This document shows positions 24,146-32,382 of a DNA stretch of 64,000 bases, in pieces. The position numbers and the translations under genes are program-made. How positions within the stretch are numbered: position 1 is the first letter of the stretch; each line of letters begins with the position of its first letter. Under the pieces are notes generated by a model that did not search any database, was not told where the DNA came from, and worked only from the letters and a program-made list of their open reading frames with translations. This DNA comes from DASUBV01 sp036510065 (GTDB lineage Bacteria; Actinomycetota; Actinomycetes; Streptosporangiales; Streptosporangiaceae), in the NCBI GenBank assembly GCA_036510065.1, contig DATCEO010000129.1:1-64000 (forward strand). The letters are read 5' to 3'.

Positions 24146-25262
24146 GGCCATCCTCCAGAATCTCGCGGGCCGCGCCCTCATCCGGGGCGTTCTGGCGGAC
24201 CGCGGCAGCCAGCGCCGCGGCCTCGAGTGCGGACTGATCGGTCACTGCGCCCTGGGAGCCAGCCGCGTGGTCCCGGACAACCTCGAATGCCTCGGCGTAA
24301 CGGCCGCTTCCCAGCCGGGACCAGTACCGGGCGGTCGCCTCGATCAGGTCGGGCGCCAGGTAGTGGCGCACGGCCGCCTGCGAGCCGAAGGCGGCGATCG
24401 CGGCGAGCTTGCCGGTCATGAACTCGTCGATGACGATGAAGCGCGCGGGCCGGAAGTCCACGGTCGCCGACGGCGACTGAAAGCAGCAGACCGAGCCGAC
24501 CCCCCGCGCGGCCACCATGACCGCCCGATGGGTGTTGCGGTGGTCCTGGTGCACATCGTGGATGGAGTGGGTGTAGACGATCGTGGGCTGGACCTCCTCG
24601 ATGACGGAACTGATCGCGCTGATGGTCGGATCCGACTCGTTGATCCGGGTGTCCTCCAGGTGCTCCAGGTACAGTGCGGCGCCCAGGATCGTGGCGGCCT
24701 CCCGTGCCTCCTGCGCCCTGGCCTCGTCGGGTCCGCCGCGTGCCCCCCGGCTGAGCGTCAGGACCGCGATCTTGTCCCCCGCGGCGCGATGGGCCAGCAG
24801 GGCCCCGGCGGCGCCGATCTCAACGTCGTCGGGATGCGCGCCGATGGCCAGGATGACCTCCCGGCCGCCGGGCTCGCCGCGGCCGAGCAGGGCGGTGACG
24901 GAGGCGATGAGCTCATCGGGCCGCAGCGGCTTGCGCAGGAAGTCATCGGCGCGGCCCCGCAGGGCCCCGAGGGTGTTGTTCACGGAGACGTGCGCGGTGA
25001 TGACCGCGACGGGCAGCGCGGGTGCCTGCTCACGCAGCGCTTCCAGCAGCTCGATGCCGGTCATATCCGGCATCTCGATGTCGGTGATCACCAGGTCCCA
25101 GCGCTCGGGCCCGATCCGGGGCAGCGCCACCGCCGGGCTGGGCGCGTGCTCGATCTCGAAGCCGGCCCGGCCGAGCACGTGCATGATGAAGCGCGCTGTA
25201 TCCGGGTCGTCCTCCACCAGCAGGATCCGGCCGCGAGGGGTGGGCTGATACTCGGCGCTCAT
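24135..25262 (-). CDS. Response-regulator receiver domain fused to PIG-L (LmbE-like) deacetylase
   Basis: Residues 11-128 form a CheY-like receiver domain with the acidic pair in LLVEDD, the phospho-acceptor Asp61 in LVITDIEMP, TAH, and the Lys of FLRKPL. Residues 135-355 form a PIG-L/LmbE zinc deacetylase: GAHPDDVEIGAAG (zinc His and two Asp) and THSIHDVHQDHRNTH (third zinc ligand). PIG-L enzymes remove acetyl from GlcNAc-containing substrates such as mycothiol precursors, lipid-linked sugars or glycopeptides. The fusion implies that deacetylation is switched by phosphorylation from a histidine kinase, probably the one three genes upstream. ATG 25262 was taken because earlier ATGs add sequence unrelated to the receiver domain. 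Confidence 0.87.
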   Translation of the reverse strand: MSAEYQPTPRGRILLVEDDPDTARFIMHVLGRAGFEIEHAPSPAVALPRIGPERWDLVITDIEMPDMTGIELLEALREQAPALPVAVITAHVSVNNTLGALRGRADDFLRKPLRPDELIASVTALLGRGEPGGREVILAIGAHPDDVEIGAAGALLAHRAAGDKIAVLTLSRGARGGPDEARAQEAREAATILGAALYLEHLEDTRINESDPTISAISSVIEEVQPTIVYTHSIHDVHQDHRNTHRAVMVAARGVGSVCCFQSPSATVDFRPARFIVIDEFMTGKLAAIAAFGSQAAVRHYLAPDLIEATARYWSRLGSGRYAEAFEVVRDHAAGSQGAVTDQSALEAAALAAAVRQNAPDEGAAREILEDGHVT

Positions 25263-25361
25263 GTCCTCATCGTTCTCAGGCACTGTTGCAGCCCGCCCGG
25301 CCATTCGGTAGCAGTCCGGGTGCAGGCACCGCCGCCAGAGCACAGGCCCGCGAGGGCTGGC

Positions 25362-26075
25362 TCAGCGCGGCGGCAGGTAGCGGTAGCCGAAGCCGCGCAC
25401 GGCCTCGATCGGGCCGCCGGACCCGCGCTGGCCCAGCTTGCGCCGCAGCCGCATGACGGCGAACTTGACCCGGTCCGGCCCGATGCCGGCCGGATCCTGC
25501 CAGGCCTGCTCCAGCAGCTGATCCGGCGACAGGATCCGGGCCGGGTGCCGGACGAGGGCGGCCAGCAGCCGGAACTCCGTGGGGGTCAGGCTGACCGGAC
25601 GGTCGCTCACGCTGGCCTCGCTGTCGGCAAAGGCCACCCGGACCAGCCCGTCGTCATAGACCTCGGCCGCGTCGGACCCGGGCCTGCGGCGGCGCAGCAG
25701 CGCCTCCACCCGCGCCAGCAGCTCGGCGTTGCTGAATGGCTTGGTGACGTAGTCGTCGGCGCCCGCGCGCAGCCCGCGTACCTTCTCGGCCTCCAGGTCG
25801 TGGGAGGTCAGCATCAGCACGGGGACCTCGCTGAAGTCGCGGAGCCGGTCCAGGACCGCCCAGCCGTCCAGGACCGGCAGCCCGATGTCCAGCACGACCA
25901 GGTCCGGGCGGCCGGCGTGAAAGGCGCGCAGCCCCGCCTGGCCGTCCGCGGCCGCTACCGGCTCCAGCCTGCCCGCCACCAGCACCGCCTGGACCGCGCG
26001 GGCGATATCCGGGTCGTCCTCGATGACCAGGATCCTCGGCCGTGAGGTCCCTCCGGGCCCCGGCCGCCTGGTCAT
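25362..26075 (-). CDS. OmpR/PhoB-family response regulator
   Basis: The 237-residue protein has a receiver domain with IEDD, Asp63 in LVVLDIGLP, the TSH switch residue and the Lys in YVTKPF. A winged-helix DNA-binding domain follows (SLTPTEFRLLAALVRHPARILSPDQLL to AVRGFGYRYLP). ATG 26075 overlaps the TGA of the kinase gene (ATGA), so kinase and regulator are a cognate pair. The regulon is unknown; the 100-bp gap to the REC-PIG-L gene could hold an internal promoter. Confidence 0.92.
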   Translation of the reverse strand: MTRRPGPGGTSRPRILVIEDDPDIARAVQAVLVAGRLEPVAAADGQAGLRAFHAGRPDLVVLDIGLPVLDGWAVLDRLRDFSEVPVLMLTSHDLEAEKVRGLRAGADDYVTKPFSNAELLARVEALLRRRRPGSDAAEVYDDGLVRVAFADSEASVSDRPVSLTPTEFRLLAALVRHPARILSPDQLLEQAWQDPAGIGPDRVKFAVMRLRRKLGQRGSGGPIEAVRGFGYRYLPPR

Positions 26076-28165
26076 GGATCGATGGGCAGGTACACGGTGA
26101 AGGTGGTGCCGCTGCCCACCGTGCTCGCCACCTCGATCCGTCCGCCGAGCAGCTCGGTGATGGCCTTGGCCGTCGGCAGGCCCAGGCCGCTGCCCGACAC
26201 CTTGGAGAGCCGCGCGTTCGAGGCGCGGAAGAACCTGTCGAACAGGTGGTCGACCTCGTCCGGCGGGATGCCGATGCCGTCGTCCGTCACGTCGATCCGC
26301 CATTCGCGCGCGTCATGTGTGGCCCGCACCTCGACCCGGCCGCCCGCGGGCGAGAACTTGACCGCGTTGGAGATCAGGTTGTCCAGGACCTGCTGCAGTC
26401 GGCTGGGGTCGGCCTGCACCTCCGGACCATCCTGGACCGATATGTCCAGGCTTATCCCGTCGACCGCCGCGATCGACCAGCCCGTCCGGACCGACTCCCG
26501 GGTGACCCAGGGCACCGAGGTGGGCGCCAGCTCGAACTGGGCCACCCCCTCCTCCAGGCTGCTTAGGTCGATGAGGTCACCTACCACCCGGAGCAGCCGC
26601 TCGGCATTGCGCTGGATGACGTCGAGGTACTCGCCCGCGTCCGGGCCGATCTCCGGGCTCTCGGAGCGGATCAGCTCCGAGAAGGACACGATGGAGGTCA
26701 GCGGCGTGCGCAGCTCGTGCGAGACCGTAGCGAGGTAACGGAGCCGGGTGTCGTTGAGATCCCGCAGCTCCAGGTTCTGCTCGGCGAGCCTGCGCCGGTC
26801 CTGCTCGCTCTCGGCCTCGGCCCGCCTGCGGTGGTGCACGTCAGTGAGCGCGGCCACGCGGCCCACCAGGTTGCCGTGCTGGTCCACGACCCGGCGCACC
26901 ACGGCATGCACCCAGACCTCGCGGCCCGACGCGGTCTGCAGCCGGCAGTCGGCGGCTAGCTCCGTGGGCCTCCCGCTGGTATCCCGCATCGCGTCGATGC
27001 GCGCGACGTCCTCGGGATTGATGGTGTCCCGCCAGTTCGAGCCGAGTACGGCGTCGGGCGTGAGGCCGGCCATCTCGCACCACTTGTCGTTCACGAACCG
27101 GGTGACCCCGTCGACATCGGTCTGCACGATGCCGACCGGGGCCAGCTCGGACAGCAGCCGGAAGCGGGCCTCGCCTTCCGCGACCGCCATGGTCGCGGTC
27201 TCCAGGTCGGTAACGTCCTGCATGAGGCCGAAGAAGTAGGTCTCGCCGCGCACGGTCAGCGGCATCGGCGTGAGGTCGACCGATCGCTCGGTCCCGTCGG
27301 CCCGCAGCGCGCGCAGCCGGGACGGCCGGAACGCGCGATGGCTGCCGGCAGCGAGGTAACCCGCCATGGCCTCGATGAACAGCCGCCGGTACCGGTCGGG
27401 CACCAGCGTCTCGGGCATATCCAGCCCGATGACGTCGGCCCGGGTCCGGCCGAACAGCTCCTCCGCCGCCGGGTTGAACTCCCGGATGCGGCGGTCGGTG
27501 TCGACGGCGACGATCGCCGAGCGGGCTCCGGCCAGCAGCGCCGCGCCTAGCGAATCGTGGCTGACCAGGCCGGGCGGCTCCGGATCGCGGCGGACGACTG
27601 TCAGGGCCGGCGGCCCCTCCGGGTCGGCCAGGGCGGCCTCCGGATTCCGGCCGAGCAGGGCCGCTACGACCGTGGCCACCGCCTTGAGCGTTGACCGGGC
27701 GCCCGCCTTCCACTGCGCGGCATCCCCGACGAGGGCCAGCGCGCAGGACGCCTGTCCATCGGCCGGCTCACCCGGGACGACGAGCAGGCCGACCCGCCGG
27801 CGGCCGGAATCCAGCTCGACCGCAAACGCCTGACCGCTGACGGCCGCCCGCTCGCCGAAGGTCGCCCAGGCCGAGCGGATCTGGGCCATCAGCACCAGGT
27901 CGCTGCGGACTTTGGCCGGGTACGCCGGTCCTTCACCCAGCGGCCGGGCGGCCCCCGGCGCGATGACGAGCGCGGCCTGCGCCCCGAAATCGGTGGCCAG
28001 CCGCTCGATCAGCCGCGCCAGCGAGTCCCGGGCCCTGAGCGGCAGCAGCTGCCCGACCGCGTACTCCAGCAGGGCCGCCCGCGTCCGCGCGGACGGCTGG
28101 CCGACCGCGCCCGGCACCTGCCGCGGGACGCGCTTAGCCGCCTGCCTTGTCCCCGATACCCCCAT
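26072..28165 (-). CDS. PAS-domain sensor histidine kinase
   Basis: The 697-residue protein lacks clear transmembrane helices. The first about 190 residues look like a GAF-type sensor. Two PAS domains follow (IVAVDTDRRIREFNPAAEELFGR and GIVQTDVDGVTRFVNDKWCEMAGL), then a HisKA dimerisation domain with the phospho-acceptor His in TVSHELRTPLTSIVSFSEL. The HATPase domain comes last (DNLISNAVKFSPAGG N-box, DDGIGIPPDEV G1, SGSGLGLPTAKAI G2). Cytoplasmic PAS kinases usually sense redox, ligands or energy state; the signal here is unknown. It heads a five-gene operon and has two candidate receiver targets directly downstream. Confidence 0.92.
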   Translation of the reverse strand: MGVSGTRQAAKRVPRQVPGAVGQPSARTRAALLEYAVGQLLPLRARDSLARLIERLATDFGAQAALVIAPGAARPLGEGPAYPAKVRSDLVLMAQIRSAWATFGERAAVSGQAFAVELDSGRRRVGLLVVPGEPADGQASCALALVGDAAQWKAGARSTLKAVATVVAALLGRNPEAALADPEGPPALTVVRRDPEPPGLVSHDSLGAALLAGARSAIVAVDTDRRIREFNPAAEELFGRTRADVIGLDMPETLVPDRYRRLFIEAMAGYLAAGSHRAFRPSRLRALRADGTERSVDLTPMPLTVRGETYFFGLMQDVTDLETATMAVAEGEARFRLLSELAPVGIVQTDVDGVTRFVNDKWCEMAGLTPDAVLGSNWRDTINPEDVARIDAMRDTSGRPTELAADCRLQTASGREVWVHAVVRRVVDQHGNLVGRVAALTDVHHRRRAEAESEQDRRRLAEQNLELRDLNDTRLRYLATVSHELRTPLTSIVSFSELIRSESPEIGPDAGEYLDVIQRNAERLLRVVGDLIDLSSLEEGVAQFELAPTSVPWVTRESVRTGWSIAAVDGISLDISVQDGPEVQADPSRLQQVLDNLISNAVKFSPAGGRVEVRATHDAREWRIDVTDDGIGIPPDEVDHLFDRFFRASNARLSKVSGSGLGLPTAKAITELLGGRIEVASTVGSGTTFTVYLPIDP

Positions 28166-28366
28166 TGCCCCCCGCGATTTCCTGGCTCGGTACCTCGCCC
28201 TCCCCGTCCCCCTTGTCCTAGGAGGTTCCCGGCAGACCGGGAGCTGAACCCCAGGTCACGCCGGAGGCAGGCGGGCCGGGGCAGGGAGCGGGCGGCCCGG
28301 GCATTCAGGCCAGCGGCCCGGGACGCAGGCCATGTTGCCTGTCGTCGCCGGGCCGCCGGACCTGCC

Positions 28367-28927
28367 TTAGGAGGCCAGGACCGCCTCGATCTCGAGGTGG
28401 ATAGTGATCTTGTCGGCCACGACCGCGCCGCCGTTCTGCATCGGGGCGCTGAAGTTCACGTTGAAGTCACGCCGGTTGATCTCGGCGGTAGCGGTGAAGC
28501 CGGCCCTGGTGCCGCCGTAGGGGTCCGGGCCGAAGCCGTTGAGCTCGAGGCGCAGCGGCACGCTCTTGGTCACGCCCTTGAGAGTCAGCTCACCGTCGAC
28601 GATGAAGTCGCCGCCGTCGTCGCGCACGCTGGTGGAGCGATAGGTCATCGTGGGGTAGGTCTCGACCTCGAAGAAGTCAGCCGACCTGATGTGGTCGTCG
28701 CGCTGCTGGGCGCCGGTGTTGATCGAGGCGAGGACGATCTCGGCGGTTACCGAGGAGCCAGCCGGGTCCTCGCCGGTCACGATGTCGCCCGAGAACTCGG
28801 TAAACCGGCCGCGCACCTTGCTGACCATCATGTGCCGGACCGAGAAACCGACCTCGGAGTGCACGGGGTCGATGGTCCATTTGCCGGCGACGTAGCCGGG
28901 GATCGCGGACGTGCTTACTTCCGTCAT
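28367..28927 (-). CDS. YceI-family lipid-binding protein
   Basis: The 186-residue protein is a lipocalin-like YceI member: YVAGKWTIDPVHSEVGFSVRHMMVSKVRGRF at the start, SADFFEVETYPTMTYRS and GELTLKGVTKSVPLRLELNGFG in the centre, and FNVNFSAPMQNGG at the end. These proteins bind isoprenoid-like lipids such as polyprenyl quinones. No signal peptide is seen, as in other cytoplasmic actinomycete copies. It is divergent from a MarR gene, which probably controls it. Confidence 0.9.
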   Translation of the reverse strand: MTEVSTSAIPGYVAGKWTIDPVHSEVGFSVRHMMVSKVRGRFTEFSGDIVTGEDPAGSSVTAEIVLASINTGAQQRDDHIRSADFFEVETYPTMTYRSTSVRDDGGDFIVDGELTLKGVTKSVPLRLELNGFGPDPYGGTRAGFTATAEINRRDFNVNFSAPMQNGGAVVADKITIHLEIEAVLAS

Positions 28928-28980
28928 GGGTTACTCCTAGGGATGTTCGGCCTGACGCTGGAGTCCCGGCCTGATCTTCA

Positions 28981-29048
28981 TTGAACTCTCAAGCAATGTA
29001 TCGCAGGCGGCGTTGCTTGTCAAACTCTCAACTATCTGCGGTTATACT
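28981..29048. promoter_or_regulatory. Divergent yceI/marR control region with dyad and repeated motif
   Basis: TTGAACTCTCAA (28981-28992) is a TTGA-N4-TCAA dyad, and AACTCTCAA recurs at 29023-29031. CAAGCAA (28990-28996) is inverted as TTGCTTG (29013-29019). A TATACT at 29043-29048 would make a -10 box only seven bases before the marR GTG, implying a nearly leaderless mRNA. Such half-sites are what a dimeric MarR protein would bind, giving autoregulation and control of yceI. The assignment is by pattern only. Confidence 0.5.
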
Positions 29049-29054
29049 GGAGAA

Positions 29055-29603
29055 GTGAAGCAGACGACGCAGACCCGATGGCTGTCCGCGCAGGAGCAGC
29101 AAGCCTGGCGGTCATTCCTCAATGCCTGCCGCCGGCTATTCGCGGAGATGGACGCACATCTGCAGCACGTCGCGGGCATCCCGCACGCCTACTACGAGAT
29201 TCTCGTCCGCCTGTCGGAGGCGCCCGGCCGCGAGCTGCGGATGACCCAGCTCGCCGACGCCTCGACATCCAGCAAGAGCCGGCTCTCGCACGCCGTATCC
29301 CGGCTGGAGGAGCGCGGCTGGGTCGAGCGGGCAGCCTGCCCGACGGACCGGCGCGGGCAGGTGGCCCGGCTGACCGACGAGGGCCTGGCCGCCCTCGACT
29401 CCGCCGCGCAGGAGCATGTCGAGATGGTCCGGCAGATGGTGTTCGACCAGCTCACGCCCGAGCAGGTCCAGCAGCTGCGGGTCATCAGCACGGCCATCGA
29501 GTCGGGAGTCGAGACCCTGAGTTCCTCCCCGGCCGCCGCCGCCTGCCACGTCGCCGAGCCGGCTGACCCAGAGGCCGCCGACGAGAGCTGCCCCCTGGCC
29601 TGA
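29055..29603 (+). CDS. MarR-family transcriptional regulator
   Basis: The 182-residue winged-helix regulator shows LRMTQLADASTSSKSRLSHAVSRLEERGWVERAACPTDRRGQ-type recognition helix and wing, with DRR in the wing as in MarR/OhrR. The flanking dimer helices come from residues 10-50 and 110-150. GTG 29055 with GGAG just upstream is preferred over an upstream ATG at 29013, which would lie inside the putative operator. It probably represses yceI and itself. Confidence 0.88.
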   Translation: MKQTTQTRWLSAQEQQAWRSFLNACRRLFAEMDAHLQHVAGIPHAYYEILVRLSEAPGRELRMTQLADASTSSKSRLSHAVSRLEERGWVERAACPTDRRGQVARLTDEGLAALDSAAQEHVEMVRQMVFDQLTPEQVQQLRVISTAIESGVETLSSSPAAAACHVAEPADPEAADESCPLA

Positions 29604-29627
29604 CCGGCCGCCGGGCTGAGGGCGGCG

Positions 29628-30293
29628 CTAGGCCTCCGAGCCGTTCCGCCTGAGGTTGGCCGCCATCAGGCCGGCGATGGCCGCCGGGCCCGGCCCCGGC
29701 TCCTCCCGCAGCCCCGCCACCGTTCCCGCCTGGTCAGCGGAGCTGCGGTTCTGGCTGAGCTTCTGCTTGGCCTCCACGGACCTGAGGACGACCTCCACGC
29801 CCACGATGGCCCGGAGCTGCCCGTCGATGTACTGCGCCGGGGCGTCGGTCACCGCCCAGGGCCGGGGCCGCGGGTCCTCATACCGGCGGGTCAGCCGGGT
29901 CACCAGGTCCCGCAGCCACTCCGGGTCGCGGTGGATCATCAGCGTCCCTGTCAGGTGCACGGCCTCGTAGTTCCACGTCGGGACGGTCCGGCCGTGCCGG
30001 GCCGTGCTCTCGTACCAGGAGGGCGAGATGTAGGCCTGCGGGCCATGCACGATCGCCAGCGCCTGCGCGCCCGGCTGAGCGGTGCGCCACTGCTCGTTGG
30101 CCAGCGCCACGTGGCCCAGCACCCGCCCCAGGTCATCGCCCTCCGGCTCGGCGGGCCGGTCCCAGATCACCGGCAGCAGGCTGGCGACGGGCCTGCTGCC
30201 ATCGAAGGTGACGAGGTCGGCGGCGCCCGCGGCGTCCACGAAGGCCGCTATCTGGGCCAGATCTGACAGCTCGAAGTGGCGCGGAAGGTACAC
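29628..30293 (-). CDS. PaiB-like FMN-binding protein
   Basis: GTG 30293 starts VYLPRHFELSDLAQIAAFVD, matching the YIPRHF opening of the PaiB family (split-barrel flavin-reductase fold; B. subtilis PaiB affects degradative enzymes and sporulation). Further landmarks are ASLLPVIWDRP, LGHVALANEQWR, AIVHGPQAYISPSWY, VPTWNYEAVHLTGTL and IVGVEV. The residues preceding the GTG in the longer open frame are hydrophobic but unrelated. The true role as regulator or flavoenzyme is not settled. Confidence 0.82.
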   Translation of the reverse strand: MYLPRHFELSDLAQIAAFVDAAGAADLVTFDGSRPVASLLPVIWDRPAEPEGDDLGRVLGHVALANEQWRTAQPGAQALAIVHGPQAYISPSWYESTARHGRTVPTWNYEAVHLTGTLMIHRDPEWLRDLVTRLTRRYEDPRPRPWAVTDAPAQYIDGQLRAIVGVEVVLRSVEAKQKLSQNRSSADQAGTVAGLREEPGPGPAAIAGLMAANLRRNGSEA

Positions 30294-30448
30294 CAGTCCA
30301 GGGTAAGGGCTCGACAGGCCCGATATCGTAGGCAGTAACGCGCTGACGGAGACAAGTAGCACGGATAACGCGAGCACGGTGCAGCCGCACCCGGTTCAGC
30401 TGGCCACGGATCACCTCGACCACGGGCTGGCTCACGCACCGGCCAGCT

Positions 30449-30696
30449 GACCCGCAGAGAGCCGCCGGAAGCTGAGAAGGCGGCCTCGTGTCCCGGACGT
30501 GAAGACCCTCCCGAGTGCGGGGAGGAACGGCCGCCGCGGCCTGCGGCGCGCCCCATGCCCCGCCGGCCGGCCCCCGTTACCGGGCCACAGCGAGGCTGCT
30601 GCGGGCGCAGGCCGGCAGCAGCGAAAGTGCGGTGGCACCGCGAGTTCCCTTCTCGCCCGCACTCCCAAGGGGTCACGCAATCCCGCAAGGAGTGTG
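30449..30696 (+). promoter_or_regulatory. T-box riboswitch leader for the downstream aspartyl-tRNA synthetase, probably translational
   Basis: The leader has the AGAGAG motif followed by GCCGCC (30461-30466) paired with GGCGGC (30479-30484), a stem I base. A GAC triplet at 30504-30506 in GTGAAGACCCTCC is a candidate Asp specifier. The T-box sequence GGTGGCACCGCGAG lies at 30631-30644. The TGGC of the bulge (30633-30636) would pair with a tRNA ending GCCA, fitting the G73 of tRNA-Asp. GTGCGG (30627-30632) can pair with CCGCAC (30657-30662). The competing CACTCC (30660-30665) is fully complementary to GGAGTG (30689-30694), which contains the Shine-Dalgarno. That layout suggests uncharged tRNA frees the ribosome binding site. 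No U-rich terminator is present. Confidence 0.8.
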
Positions 30697-31986
30697 ATGA
30701 TCTCTCGTGTCCTAGCCGCCGACCTGCACCAGCACGTCGGCGAGCACGTGATGATCGCCGGCTGGCTGCATCGCCGCCGGCACCTGAAGTCCGTTACCTT
30801 CCTAGTCGTCCGGGACCGATCCGGCCTGGCCCAGGTGGTCCTGCGCGATCAGCCGCCCGGCCTGCCCGAGGAGACCGTGATCCGGGTCGAGGGCCTGGTG
30901 ACGGCCAGCGCTCAGGCGCCGGGCGGCGCGGAGCTCACCGAGCCGGTGATCACGCAGCTGTCGGCCCCGGCGGCCGCGCCCCCCTTCGACCTGTACCGCC
31001 CGGCGGTCACGGCCGGCCTGCCCGCGATCCTGGACCACGCCCCCACCACCTTGCGCCATCCAGTCCTGCGCGCGGGCTTCGAGATCGCCTCGGCCAGCGT
31101 GGCGGGCTTCCGGGCGGCGCTGGACCAGCGCGGCTTCACCGAGGTGCACACGCCGAAGATCGTCCAGTCGGCCACCGAGTCGGGCGCGAACGTCTTCGGC
31201 CTGGACTACTTCGGCCAGCGCGCGTTCCTGGCCCAATCGCCGCAGTTCTACAAGCAGGCGCTGGTCGGCGTGTTCGAGCGCGTCTATGAGGTCGGCCCGG
31301 TGTTCCGCGCCGAGCCGCATGACACGGCCCGGCACCTGGCCCAGTACACCAGCCTCGACGCCGAGCTCGGCTTCATTACCGACCACCGCGACGTCATGGC
31401 GGTCCTCCGCGACGCGATCGAGGGCATGGTGACGGGAGTCCGAGACCGTGCCGGCCCGGCGGCCGAGCTGCTCGAGCTGACGCCGCCGGCCGTGCCCGCC
31501 CAGATCCCGGGCATCCACTTCACCGATGCCCAGGAGCTGATCGCCCGGCACGCGGGCTGGGACCCCACCGGCGAGCCAGACCTGGCTCCGGCGGACGAGC
31601 GGTGGCTAGGTGACTGGGCGGCCGCCGAGTTCGGCAGCGAGTTCCTGTTCGTGACCGGCTACCCGATGGCCAAGCGCCCGTTCTACACCTACCCGGACCC
31701 GGACCGGCCCGGCTACTCTCGCGGCTTCGACCTGCTGTTCCGCGGCCTGGAGCTGGTCACGGGCGGGCAGCGGCTGCATGAGCATGCCGACTACATGGCG
31801 GCGCTCGCCGAGCGCGGCGAGGACCCGGCACCATACGCGAGCTACCTGCAGGCCTTCGAGCACGGAATGCCGCCGCATGGCGGATTCGCCATCGGGCTGG
31901 AGCGGTGGACGGCGCGGCTGACCGGCGCCGCGAACGTCCGCCAGGTCACGCTGTTCCCCCGCGACCTGCACCGGCTGTCGCCGTAA
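30697..31986 (+). CDS. aspS: Aspartyl-tRNA synthetase, archaeal/eukaryotic type
   Basis: The 429-residue class IIb synthetase has an N-terminal OB-fold anticodon domain (HVMIAGWLHRRRHLKSVTFLVVRDRSG). The catalytic core carries FTEVHTPKIVQSATESGANVF, FLAQSPQFYKQALV, motif 2 EVGPVFRAEPHDTARH and motif 3 GFAIGLERWTARL. It lacks the large GAD insertion of ordinary bacterial AspRS, which places it in the archaeal-like group, where aspartyl and asparaginyl enzymes are close. The GAC specifier in the T-box leader favours Asp. ATG 30697 follows AAGGAG. A standard bacterial aspS is expected elsewhere in the genome, so this may be a secondary, non-discriminating or stress copy. Confidence 0.85.
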   Translation: MISRVLAADLHQHVGEHVMIAGWLHRRRHLKSVTFLVVRDRSGLAQVVLRDQPPGLPEETVIRVEGLVTASAQAPGGAELTEPVITQLSAPAAAPPFDLYRPAVTAGLPAILDHAPTTLRHPVLRAGFEIASASVAGFRAALDQRGFTEVHTPKIVQSATESGANVFGLDYFGQRAFLAQSPQFYKQALVGVFERVYEVGPVFRAEPHDTARHLAQYTSLDAELGFITDHRDVMAVLRDAIEGMVTGVRDRAGPAAELLELTPPAVPAQIPGIHFTDAQELIARHAGWDPTGEPDLAPADERWLGDWAAAEFGSEFLFVTGYPMAKRPFYTYPDPDRPGYSRGFDLLFRGLELVTGGQRLHEHADYMAALAERGEDPAPYASYLQAFEHGMPPHGGFAIGLERWTARLTGAANVRQVTLFPRDLHRLSP

Positions 31987-32016
31987 CCGGGGACCCAGGC
32001 CCCCTCGTGGCGTGCC

Positions 32017-32054
32017 CCCGCCCCGCTCCGGCGACATGTGCCGGGCGGGGCGGG
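32017..32054 (+). terminator. Hairpin terminator behind aspS
   Basis: CCCGCCCCGC (32017-32026) pairs with GCGGGGCGGG (32045-32054). CCGGC (32028-32032) pairs with GCCGG (32040-32044), with one unpaired T between and a 7-base loop. The 15-bp stem lies 31 bp behind the aspS stop and just before the next ATG. It has no U-tract. Confidence 0.65.
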
Positions 32055-32073
32055 GGGCCGGTAGGGTCGGCGC

Positions 32074-32382
32074 ATGAGTCAACCGGACAATCTTGACCTG
32101 CTGTCATCGCGCGAGCTGCACGACCTGGCCGTGCGCCGGGCGCTGCGTCACCTGGACGTGAAGTTCCTCTGGGACCTGCTGCGCGAGCTGCCGGCAGGCG
32201 AGGCGGCGGCGGGCCGCACGGACCTGGCCACCGCGGATGCGCTGCACCTGTCCACGCTGATCTCCGACGCCATCGACTCCGGTGCGGGAGAGATCGCCGA
32301 CTCGCTGCGGCCGTTCTACCTCAGCTACCTGCGCGAGCACGGGGTCAGCGAGCACGGGGCCAGCGAGCAGGTCAGGGAATGA
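32074..32382 (+). CDS. Small conserved actinomycete protein of unknown function
   Basis: The 102-residue protein reads LSSRELHDLAVRRALRHLDVKFLWDLLRELPAGEAAAG, then ADALHLSTLISDAIDSGAGEIADSLRPFYLSYLREHG. This is an all-helical pattern seen in small conserved actinomycete proteins of unknown role. The last residues repeat VSEHGASEH. ATG 32074 comes right after the aspS hairpin. The stop overlaps the convergent dehydrogenase gene by 11 bp. Confidence 0.65.
   Translation: MSQPDNLDLLSSRELHDLAVRRALRHLDVKFLWDLLRELPAGEAAAGRTDLATADALHLSTLISDAIDSGAGEIADSLRPFYLSYLREHGVSEHGASEQVRE

Noticed and set aside
24144..26045. Plus-strand open frame of over 600 codons opposite the receiver/deacetylase genes
   Set aside because: Antisense shadow; receiver and PIG-L motifs read on the minus strand.
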